Below are positions 1 to 8,490 of a stretch of 64,000 nt of DNA, one piece after another. The position numbers and the translations under genes are program-made. The stretch's first letter is position 1, and each line of letters starts with the position of its first letter. This DNA comes from Channallabes apus (taxonomy: Eukaryota; Chordata; Actinopteri; Siluriformes; Clariidae), in NCBI GenBank assembly GCA_030522415.1, contig CM060105.1:18505277-18569276 (forward strand), in the 5' to 3' direction. The notes under the pieces are model-generated. The model ran no database searches. It saw only the letters and a program-made list of their open reading frames with translations, and was not told the origin of the DNA.

Positions 1-24
1 GGTCAATCTGGACTCATCAGATAA

Positions 25-218
25 CATTTACATTACATTTAGGCATTTGGCGGACGCTCTTATCCAGAGCGACTTACATTTTTATCTCATTACACATCTG
101 AGCAGTTGAGGGTTAAGGACCTTGCTCAAGGGCCCAACAGTGGCAACTTGGTGGTTGTGGGGTTTGAACCTGGGATCTTCCGAACTGTAGTCCAATGTCT
201 TAACCACTGAGCTACCCC
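25..218 (-). mobile_element. SINE-A copy (tRNA-derived)
   Basis: Minus-strand copy of a tRNA-derived SINE. The head has an A box (TAGCTCAGTGG) and a B box (GGTTCAAACCCC). The body includes GGGCCCTTGAGCAAGG and ends GCGTCCGCCAAATGCCTAAATGTAATGTAA. Four other good copies occur at 6263, 30058, 38771 and 60338. Confidence 0.85.
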
Positions 219-266
219 ATGTATAGCTATAACATCTATTTCATTGCTTTATGCTCTTTAGTAAAC

Positions 267-480
267 TAGGGCACGGGTGGCTCATTGGTAGGTGTTTTGC
301 CTGCCATGCGGAAGGTCCAGGTTCGATTCCCACACATAAGCCCGAACCCTAACCACAGGATGATGTGCCGGTCCCATGCCCAGATAAAATGGGAGTGTTG
401 CATCAAGAAGGGCATTCGGTATAAAACCTGTGCCAAGCTTGCCGGGAACAACTAAAAGATCACCACGACAAATAATTTTT
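267..480 (+). mobile_element. SINE-C copy (tRNA-derived) with target duplication
   Basis: tRNA-like head with A box (TGGCTCATTGGTAGG) and perfect B box (GGTTCGATTCC), then a body containing TGTGCCGGTCCCATGCC and GGTATAAAACCTGTGCCAAG. It is flanked by a 9 bp near-perfect duplication (TTTAGTAAA at 257-265, TTTAGCAAA at 481-489), so it is a genuine retroposition into the Tc1 copy around it. Confidence 0.8.
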
Positions 481-735
481 TTTAGCAAAGTGATTTTTCT
501 TCTAAATAAGTCTCACTAACAAGTTATATTCTTATGTACACACAGTTGTTTAGTCCCAATCTCCATTCTCAATTTGCTTCTAACCACTACATTACATTCA
601 GCACCATAGTGTTGGACAGTTCCTAACCTAATTCCAGGAATTTCAGCAATCTCCTTGTTTGTTTTTATTCCTTGATGAAGGATATTAATTTGTCCCTTTT
701 GAAATGGTGACTTTTTTTTTCCAGTCTGGCAGTGT

Positions 736-1250
736 ATAAAATGGTTTATATGCATAACTGTATGTGGGTCACAAAAGGGATTTTAAAACATAAACCTGGA
801 AATATTGTGGGTTTTGTAGATAAGTTAGTCTGTCCTGCAATAAAGGCTGACATTTTCACTTTGAATTAGAGTGTATTTTTGGAGTAGCTGTATAATAGCC
901 TTCCTGCTGTGTTTATGCATGAATCAATGTTAACGATCTGGCTGCAAACCATTTTCTAGGCCGCTTTTCATTATATGCTGACCTGAACTTCAGGATTTTA
1001 ATGCATGTGGTCAATCTCCTATTGTGGCGTCTATACAGAGTAATGCAGTAGGAGTACTTAAGCATATATTTGGAGTATTTCTGAGACTTCATGTTCTTTC
1101 AGCACTTTTCATATTCATAGTGTAAGGCAATTTCAAGAAAAGGCAGCAGTCATTTACACTTTATATTTCACCATAATTAATATTACATATATGAATTTCA
1201 CACTGTTGATCTACTATGGGAGAAAAAAAAGAAACCCAAAGAAAACACAC
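736..1250. other. AT-rich stretch, nothing recognised
   Basis: About 500 bp downstream of the candidate FNDC5 alternative exon. No open frame with codon structure and no repeat family I recognise. Confidence 0.5.
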
Positions 1251-1271
1251 ATTATACATAAAACATTTACT

Positions 1272-1277
1272 TTTATT
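1272..1277 (-). terminator. AATAAA polyadenylation-type hexamer
   Basis: AATAAA on the minus strand about 110 bp after the stop codon of the candidate alternative FNDC5 exon. Its position suits a short 3' UTR, but the surrounding sequence is so AT-rich that chance occurrence is likely. Confidence 0.25.
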
Positions 1278-1385
1278 TAAATATTAATTTTTTAAAAATA
1301 AATAATCATATTTACTTATATTTAAAATGTATTACTATTTCAAACAAATATGTAGTTTTTGGATATATTTGGGCATGACATTGGC

Positions 1386-1447
1386 CTATGAAATATATTC
1401 CTTCTTTGACCTCAGGTGAAGGATCTGTGCTTGCTCCACCACTTTGT
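1386..1447 (-). CDS. Candidate alternative last coding exon of FNDC5
   Basis: On the minus strand, 84 bp after the exon 3 donor, an AG acceptor at 1448-1449 is preceded by a pyrimidine-rich stretch and a CTAAC branch-like motif. Using it keeps phase: the leftover G plus AC gives Asp, followed by KVVEQAQILHLRSKKEYIS and a TAG stop at 1386-1388. The result would be a 159-residue protein with the FNIII domain but no membrane segment. It starts D-K-V where the family has D-E-V, which may be chance. The acceptor has A at -3 (AAG), weaker than CAG. No homology supports it beyond phase and splice grammar, so this is a hypothesis rather than an established exon. Confidence 0.3.
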
Positions 1448-1531
1448 CTTTGTCAGTAAAGATGTTAGAAAGAAGAAGTGGTTAAGACATTAATCTGTCT
1501 ATTACACTGAGACCATTTATCTTCAACTTAC

Positions 1532-1730
1532 CAGGACTTTTGGAGGCCATTTTCTCAGACTCTTTTGGCGTACGGAAGAGGACGGGGTCACTGGGAGGGC
1601 TTGTGCCACTCATGCTGATGGACTGCACATGCACAATGTACTCAGTATCAGCCTCCAAATCCCATAATGCACACGAGCGTGTGGTAGTGTTCACCTCCTG
1701 GATGAAACGCATCATTCTCACATCCTTCTT
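1532..1730 (-). CDS. fndc5: FNDC5 coding exon 3 (second half of FNIII domain)
   Basis: Exon of 199 bp (66 codons plus one base), acceptor TTTCAG before 1730 and donor GTAAG from 1531. It encodes KKDVRMMRFIQEVNTTTRSC, then ALWDLEADTEYIVHVQSIS, SGTSPPSDPVLFRTP and KESEKMASKSP. This is the most conserved block of FNDC5: the N-T-T sequon is the second irisin glycosylation site, and FRTPKESEKMASK is the juxtamembrane stalk near where irisin is shed in mammals. It leaves phase 1, so the next exon should begin with two bases completing Asp (family sequence DEVTM). The expected transmembrane exon (V/I-rich followed by FCRQYDIIKDN) is not visible between here and position 1, so it presumably lies beyond the left edge. 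Confidence 0.97.
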
Positions 1731-1929
1731 CTGAAATAGAAAAGACAGGCAGACAAAATATTTATCAGTACCAAAAATATACAGTAATTTCAAATAGTGG
1801 ACTTAATAGTCACTATAGGTCATTGGTTATCTTTAAATGGTAGAGTTAAGAGAAATGACTTTCTTTTGTTATGATATCTGGACACAATCTCTTGCAGTGC
1901 ATTGTGGAATTCCATCTTCGAGCCATGTT

Positions 1930-2040
1930 AAAAAGTTGACAGTTCAGCACTATCCTTTGAGGTTTTGATTAACCCAGAATAAAGGATTCTTAATCCAGTT
2001 CGTCATTCCAAATATCCTTAGTTGGTTTTGTGGTGGAAAA
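1930..2040 (-). mobile_element. Tc1-like fragment
   Basis: Short antisense fragment in FNDC5 intron 2. AAGTTGACAGTTCAGCACTA and the following bases match the segment at about 3796 in the Tc1 copy at 3279-3946. Confidence 0.5.
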
Positions 2041-2099
2041 TGGGGACATAGTGTAGTGCGGAGCAAAGTTTCCAAAAGCAATACTAGCCATTGGTAAGA

Positions 2100-2180
2100 C
2101 GTATTGCAGTGCATTGTATAAGTATTCACCATCTTGAACTTTTCCACATAGTGTTACAACGTGAAACTGGACTTATTTTT
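2100..2180. mobile_element. Tc1-type terminal fragment
   Basis: CAGTGCATTGTATAAGTATTCACC followed by TTGAACTTTTCCACAT resembles the terminus of the fish Tc1 family beginning CAGTGCCTTGCAAAAG (compare 43019). The rest of the element is not recognisable. Confidence 0.35.
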
Positions 2181-2701
2181 ATTTTTTATTTTTTTGTCAG
2201 ACAAAACAAGTCTGAGGTTCTGGTGAAAAAAAAAGTATTAATCAGGGTTTGGTTCTAAAAAAAAAAAAATCCAATCTTTTAATATCCTGCCAAGCACCAA
2301 GCCAATATTTAAAAAAAAATGGAATGGAATTCAACCAGAACAATAGGATTAGAGGTTTATTCTCAGCTTTTTTTTCCATTCACTTCCTCAACCAAAATGA
2401 GAACGGGTAAGAGGATGATTGTGACATACTATAGAAAGGGTCTTTTCTAGGCTGGTGTATGTTTGGTCACAAGGTGATGACTTTGCTGTTAGTATTCAGC
2501 AAAGTAATTAGCAAAAAGCGAAAAACTGCCCTTCATCATAAGGAAATCTGGGATGAAAAGAAGTAGAACAGGCCATTGTCGGCTTGTTATTGAAAGTCAG
2601 GGAAAGCGTTTGGTCTGGGACTTTGGTGACAAGCTGTAATGACTTTGTGCTCGAACAGATGGTGATTCAACTCTTCATTACCGGGGTACACAGAGTACCG
2701 G

Positions 2702-2732
<31 letters not shown>

Positions 2733-2885
2733 ATACAAGCCCACAATTCTATAGGGCGTCTAAAATATTTTCAGTATGTATACACTGTATACACTCTATC
2801 AACATAATATAGTACGACTAAAAAAAAAGAAAAAACTAATTATCTAAGATACTTTCCAACAGATTTGACGCATCAGTAAGCTAAC
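2181..2885. other. fndc5: Remainder of FNDC5 intron 2
   Basis: Poly(A/T) runs and unique-looking sequence with a (CA) repeat at about 2700-2727. No exon seen. Confidence 0.5.
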
Positions 2886-3001
2886 CTGCTGTGTGATGGC
2901 AAACCCGATGACCGGATCTCCCTCGAGGATGTCCCATGTGACCACGGCCGCATTGCCCTCCAAGGTCTTGATGGTTACGTTCAGTGGGGCGGATAGGCTG
3001 T
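2886..3001 (-). CDS. fndc5: FNDC5 coding exon 2 (first half of FNIII domain)
   Basis: Exon of 116 bp with acceptor TTCAG ending at 3002 and donor GTTAG from 2885. It supplies two bases completing an Asp codon and then 38 codons. The product starts SLSAPLNVTIKTLEG and continues through TWDILEGDPVIGFAITQQ, the first strands of the fibronectin type III fold of FNDC5 (human: SAPVNVTVRHL, SWDVLEDEVVIGFAISQQ). The N-V-T sequon corresponds to the first N-glycosylation site of irisin. The exon ends in phase 0 and joins exon 3 at KKDVRM exactly as in other vertebrates. FNDC4 is the closest paralogue, but the VIGFAITQQ-KKDVR junction points to FNDC5. Which teleost duplicate (a or b) this is cannot be told from here. 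Confidence 0.96.
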
Positions 3002-3278
3002 CTGAAGACAAGAAAGTCAGAAGAGCAGACACAGAAAGCTGTTGAGAGAGCACCCTATTGCACAACTTTGAAAGACAACACACACACCAACATCTGGAAA
3101 TATCAAAGACATTGTTTCGTTCCTCGTCTCCAACACCCAAATAGGATGGTGTGTGCACTTCACATTGTGGAAACACTCCACTGCTCCACCTGGTCTGAGG
3201 TCACGCCGAATCGATACTTCCATTACACTCCACTTTTATTTACTCATGTGGGAGCTCTTCGACTGGTATCTGAATGTA

Positions 3279-3946
3279 CACTGCCTGGCCAAAACACACA
3301 CACACACACAAAAAAAAAAGTTTCACACTCCAAGATTTCATTGACAACCTTTAGCTTTGATTACGGTGCACAGTATGGTGGTGAATTCATGTGTGAAAAT
3401 GACTACTCATGCTCCCAGAACTACATTTTCATCTCAGTTTCAATCCTGGGATATGCCTGTTCCATCAGGGAAGAGAAAAGCCTGTAGATGTGATAACATT
3501 CAGGTCATCAAATCAGATGATTCGATTTCGTCATGTGCTTCCCTTCTTACCCTGATGTGCACATCACTCAGGGTCAATCTGGACTCATCAAGTCACATGG
3601 ACCTTCATCCATTGCTACAAATTCCAGTCCTTCTGCTCCCTAGCCTCTGTTCTGATGAGTCTCACACTCAAGTTCTTATCACATTGTGAAATTACAGTCA
3701 CTATTAATCATTTAGCTCCTGCACGGTTGCAACTGTTGATGCAACTTCACAAAGTTCCATTCATGATTTTTTTTTTCGATCACGTTTCTTCCCCAAAGTT
3801 GACGGTTCAGCACTATCCCTGCAAGTTTTTATAATGTGTTAAAGGATCCTTTAATCAGTTCCAGTATCTTCAAATCTTCTTCTTCGGCCCCAATGATTTG
3901 ACCCATCAGAAACTGCGACTTTTTCTTTTTTTTCGGCCAGGCAGTG
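3279..3946 (-). mobile_element. Internally deleted Tc1-like transposon
   Basis: Terminal inverted repeats CACTGCCTGGCCAAAA (3279 on) and TTTCGGCCAGGCAGTG (ending 3946). TA flanks the left end; the right flank has decayed to TT. At 668 bp it is about half a full Tc1 element, so the transposase is partly deleted. A short CA tract (3294-3310) has expanded inside the left repeat. Confidence 0.8.
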
Positions 3947-4301
3947 TTTCTTACTTAGAATGCTAAATAGTCTGCAAATAAAAAAAACATGCAGCCATCT
4001 TTTCTTCGGCATAATATTTGTCTTCATGCTACAAAAAAAAAGCATCATGCAGAGAAAGGGCTTGGTGCTGTTATGACTGTGTGTGTATGTCAGTTGTCTG
4101 CGTAATAAATCAGTAATGAATAAATCACTACAGTTAACACCTAGTTATTTCCAAGGTTCCCGCTGCACAGATAGTCAGCACAGATAGTTGCATTATTTAT
4201 AAAAGCAGCAGAAATTCATATCCATTAAAATATGAATAATATAAAAAAAGAAGAAAAAAAAAAACAGATCAGCTCTTCAAAATCTGCATCAAGGAACCTT
4301 C

Positions 4302-4303
<2 letters not shown>

Positions 4304-4387
<84 letters not shown>
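4304..4387. repeat. (AC)n microsatellite
   Basis: About 42 uninterrupted AC units inside FNDC5 intron 1. Confidence 0.98.
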
Positions 4388-4390
<3 letters not shown>

Positions 4391-4778
4391 GAGTGTTGTT
4401 TTTGCCAAAATTCACAGCTTATGGTATCATGCTGCGGGGAATGCACATGCTATTTCTGTAACAAAATAAGAATCTTTTATTTGAGTGCAAAATGCACATT
4501 TTTGTGCAAATGTCATAAAGGAATATAAAGGAAATAGTGGTTACAATAAAACAATGGTTACAATAAAATAAATAAATGTAAAAAAAAAAAGACCCTGAAA
4601 ATCGTTTCTTTATTTATTAAACAACTGATGAAGTAAAATGTATCTATTTTCTGTTTATGTGGGGGTGAGCACTGCTGTCTGCAGTCACCCGATCAGTCTG
4701 GATCAGTAACACAGAAATAATCTGACTTAATACAAACAAGCAATCAGGACGATAGTACAGCATTTAGAAATATTTATA

Positions 4779-6072
4779 CAGTGGGGGAAACAAGTATTTG
4801 ATCCCCTACAGATTTTCTAAGTTTGCCCATTATTTGAAGCGTCTATAATTTTTATCATTGTAGGTTTATGGTAAAGGATTGAGACAGAATATCAAGCAAA
4901 AATACAGAAAAAGCACATGATGCAAATGTTATGAATTAAGTTGCATTTCAATGAGGGAAATAAGTATTTGATCCCCAACCAACAATAATTCTGCTTCTCA
5001 CAGACTGGTGATGTGCTCTTGTGATACACATATTAATTTAAGAAGGTGCTCCTAACAACAATGTGGTACACTATGTTTATAAAAGCAACCTGTCCACAAA
5101 ATCTCTTCCATACTGTATCTTCCATTCAAACCTCACCACCATCGGCAAGCTGTCAAAGCAAGTCAGGAACAAGATTTTAGACCTGCACAAGTCTGGAATG
5201 GGCTACAAGACCATCAGATAGAAGCTTGGTGAGAAGGAGACAACTGCTGGAGTGATTATTTACAAAGGACTACACGGGAGGAGCGTGTGAATGATCTCAA
5301 GGCAGTTGGGAGTCACAGTCACCAAACAAACCATAGGTAACACAATACGCCTGCATGGATTGAAATCCTTCAGCGCAGCAAGGCTTCCCCTCCTCAAGAA
5401 GACACGTGTACAGACCCGTCTGAGGTTTTCCAATGCATAGAGAAAGATTGGGATAAACTGCTGTGGTCAGATGAGACCAAAATTGAGCTCATTGTCATCA
5501 ACTCAACTTGCTGTTTTAAGAGGAAGAAAAATGCTGACTAAGACACTAAGAACACCACAGTCCCTACAGTCAAGCACGGAGGTGGAAACATTATGCTTTG
5601 GGGCTTTTTCTCTACTAAAAGTACAGATTGACTTTGCTGAACTGACGGGCCAATAGATGAGGTCATGTGTTGTAAAATTTTGGATAAGAACCTCCTGAAC
5701 CTCCTGGGTTGTGGATGTGTCTTCCAGCATATAAATGACCCCAAAGATACTGCCAAGGCAACTAAGAATTGGCTCAAGACTAAGCACATTAAGGTCATGG
5801 AGTGGTCTAGCCAATCTTCAGACCTTAATCCAATAGAACATTCATGGAGAGAGCTGTAACTTCGAGTTGCCAAGCAACAGTAATGAACCCTTAAACATTT
5901 AGAGAAAATCTGTAAAGAATAGTGGATCAAAATGCATCCCAGGATGTGTGCAAATCTGGTAAACCACTACAAAAAACGTCTTCCCACTTTGCTTTCCAGC
6001 AAGGGTTTCTCTACCAAATAGTAAGTCATGTTTTGTTTAGGGATCAAATACTTATTTACCCATCCCCCACTG
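4779..6072 (+). mobile_element. Near full-length Tc1/mariner transposon, inactive
   Basis: Inverted termini CAGTGGGGGAAACAAGTATT (from 4779) and the matching ...ATTTACCCATCCCCCACTG (to 6072). TA precedes the left end and ATA follows the right. Length 1294 bp is normal for Tc1. The plus-strand transposase is broken by stops, but [14 protein letters not shown] (the DDE motif around the last acidic residue) is visible at 5815-5859 and a degraded upstream domain at 5165-5590. It lies in FNDC5 intron 1, opposite in sense to the gene. Confidence 0.9.
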
Positions 6073-6262
6073 ATAAGTGAAGTGAACAGCATTGATTATC
6101 TTGCTTCGTAAACACTGTTTATATATATATATGAATTCTTGCATGAATTCGTGTGAAAAGTCATAAAGTGTGTACGGTTCTATTATAAAGGCTATCACTA
6201 TACATGTTTTACATGTATATAACATAACATATAAAAACTCTAAATATACAGTAAATGTCCAA

Positions 6263-6456
6263 GGGGCCAGGTGTAGCTCAGTGGTTAAGACATTAGACTA
6301 CGGTTCGGAAGATCCCAGGTTCAAACCCCACAACCACCAAGTTGCCACTGTTGGGCCCTTGAGCAAGGCCCTTAACCCTCAACTGCTCAGATGTGTAATG
6401 AGATAAAAATGTAAGACGCTCTGGATAAGATTGTCTGCCAAATGCCTAAATGTAAG
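6263..6456 (+). mobile_element. SINE-A copy
   Basis: Full tRNA-like head (GTAGCTCAGTGGTTAAGACA, GGTTCAAACCCC), body and tail ending CAAATGCCTAAATGTAAG. It abuts the Tc1 deletion derivative that follows. Confidence 0.88.
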
Positions 6457-6836
6457 TATCCTGGTGACAGGATCATGGCCATCTCTAACCAAGGCTCATC
6501 TACCGTATGCTTTTGGGGACCAAGCTGATCCCACATGAATGCCAATGTAGTGCAAATCCTGAAAGAAGTCAATGATAGAAAGTTATCAGGACTCCCAGTG
6601 CATTACAGCCAGCAGTGTATGGAGCTTAGCTGGCAAAAGAGATCATGGTTGTAGACCTGGCCTCTAAATTCCCCAGCTCTCACTCTGATTGAGGATCCAA
6701 TGGAATGTACCAGACAAACAAGTTTGATCCATGGAAGCCCAAGGAATCCGCTAGACTCCACAGTACACCCCCAGAGGTTCTAAAGGGTCAGAGCTGCACA
6801 ATATTGGGCTTTTATGTTATGGCTGATCAGCATATA
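6457..6836 (+). mobile_element. Tc1 deletion derivative (CATAACAT-end family)
   Basis: Begins CTGGTGACAGGATCATGG and ends TTATGTTATGGCTGATCAGC, the terminal region of a well-known fish Tc1 family. The central transposase is missing: sequence from the N-terminal part joins directly to the ...CTCTAAATTCCCCAG region. Related deletion copies occur at 26132, 42385, 52140 and 55370. Confidence 0.8.
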
Positions 6837-7904
6837 TTGTATTTAGAGTGTTAATAATATAGGCCTTAGTTAAAGGTACTTCATACCATCTCTGAGGAGG
6901 CTTTTCCGAAGAGCCCTTGTTTGTGAGAGTTACGGCCTGAGAACAGAAGCTGTTCAGATGACAATTAAGCCCAGCTGTAACTCTTAACCTTTAATAGTGG
7001 AATGCTACCTGCTTTATACTGTACTTCATATCAGCTCTTCAGGACAAAGATAGATACAGATATCTTAACTTGTTCTTCAAAGGAATTTTTAAGATTTCAA
7101 CATTAATGCTCAGTGTGAAACCTACAACTGCGCAAAGCTGTACATCCTGCTTAATTACAATTGTATAATTGTTGCTAGAAATAAATGCAGCTCGGTGCAA
7201 ACCTAACCATTTCTGCAAAAGAGATAATTGTCTGGCAATCAAATTTTATGATACGGTGATAAAGTTTATTTAAAATAAAACGCTGAGCAATGACATTTTC
7301 TATGAAATTCTCTGTTATTCCTCAAAGACTAGAATAATATCCAAGAGCATTCAATTAGTATAACACATTTCATTGCCTCATTCATGGGTGATCTTTATTC
7401 CTGAGCACATTATATATACAGCATACTGTATATTTATATTTCTGTATATTATAATCCATCTTCTCACTAGAGCTTCCGTCAAAGTCTTTGTTGGTAGGAA
7501 ATCAAACACAAAGATGAGTTCCTTTGCTCAGTGTGATAATAGTGGAAATCTGGCAGCTTCCCATTTGGGATTAAGTGACCAGTAGGCTGTAAATTCTAGT
7601 CCCGAAAACTATTAAAAAGGCATCAAGTGTGGTTATACTCTAACACTTCATGAATAGTGATAATACTGCATGGAAACAGCACTGGGACGTTTGACTCTGT
7701 GCATGACTCCCCATCACAGATGTTCCCACAATCGTTAATTACACTACGTGTCCGTCGCAGCGTGGGTGAAAGTAGGTCAGTACAGTCTGCAATATTAGAA
7801 AGAGCAACCGCCTGCCAAAACCCAGATTCAAATCCAGTCACAGAAGTCCTTTCAGCAAAAACACACATCTGATAACATTATGTCATCTTAAACAACACTT
7901 AATA
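6837..7904. other. Intronic sequence, no recognised feature
   Basis: AT-rich FNDC5 intron 1 sequence. Scattered short open frames lack similarity or codon bias. Confidence 0.5.
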
Positions 7905-8100
7905 ATTCATGGGGCAGTGGTGGTTTGAATGGTGGAGGCTCTGGGTTACTGATAGGAAGGTCAGGGGGAAGGTCAGGATGAGCCCATGAACAAGGCCCTT
8001 AACAACCCTATCTAACAGTACACCAACTCTATGGTTGATTCTCCTTAGCTTTTGTCTACATATAGTAGTACAGTACAAATTTAAACTACTCCTACCCATG
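7905..8100 (+). mobile_element. Degraded tRNA-derived SINE
   Basis: GGTTACTGATAGGAAGGTC and AACAAGGCCCTTAACAACC are typical of fish tRNA-like SINEs related to SINE-A. The head is decayed. Confidence 0.45.
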
Positions 8101-8261
8101 GTAATTACACCAACTGACGGTTGCCAGCTGTGCAGCTCTGCCAGTCGCTTTTACTAAGTGTTTCCAGTTGCTTAAGGATATACTGTATACAGTACTCGTG
8201 CCTCTGACTGCATCACGGCCATGCTGATATCCACTTCCTTTTTTTATTGCTTAGAGATTGT

Positions 8262-8490
8262 TGTTTGTCTTTCACGCCGCTCCCGTCAAGGGGTCGCCAC
8301 AGTGGACCATCCAGTCTGCACATACAAGCTTGGCACAGGTTTTACGCTGGATGCCCTTTCTGACACAATCCTCCCATTTTATCCAGGCTTGGGACCGGCA
8401 CTTCATCCTGTGGCTGGGGTTTGGGCGCTGGGTGGAAATTAAACCCAGCCTTCCGAAACAGCAGACGAGAAACCTACCACTGAGTGCTCA
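8262..8490 (-). mobile_element. SINE-C copy
   Basis: Antisense copy. CACGCCGCTCCCGTCAAGG, GGTTTTACGCTGGATGCCC and GCTTGGGACCGGCACTTCA are diagnostic of the family, and the tRNA-like head is at the right (ACCTACCACTGAG). Confidence 0.8.

Larger units (their letters stand above)
1..734 (-). mobile_element. Tc1-like transposon fragment split by two SINEs
   Basis: Three pieces (1-24, 219-266 and 485-734) read in order as one antisense copy of the Tc1 family whose ends start CACTGCCTGGCC. The right end is CTGGCAGTG followed by TA at 735-736. The piece at 1-20 is repeated at 3572-3590 inside the better copy at 3279-3946. On the minus strand, 516-734 encodes a degraded transposase N-terminus with a helix-turn-helix-like stretch (KTNKEIAEIPGIRLGTVQHY). 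SINE-A and SINE-C sit in the gaps. The element continues beyond the left edge. Confidence 0.7.

Noticed and set aside
267..340. Possible tRNA gene from the A and B boxes
   Set aside because: The boxes belong to SINE-C; flanking SINE body and target duplication show it is a retroposon head, not a tRNA gene. The same holds for all SINE-A and SINE-B heads.
1..1531. Expected FNDC5 transmembrane exon
   Set aside because: Searched for a complement of the hydrophobic segment followed by FCRQYDIIKDN-like codons; nothing found, so it is assumed to lie left of the window.
4232..4528. 98-codon frame with alternating His-Thr
   Set aside because: Product of the (AC)n microsatellite.
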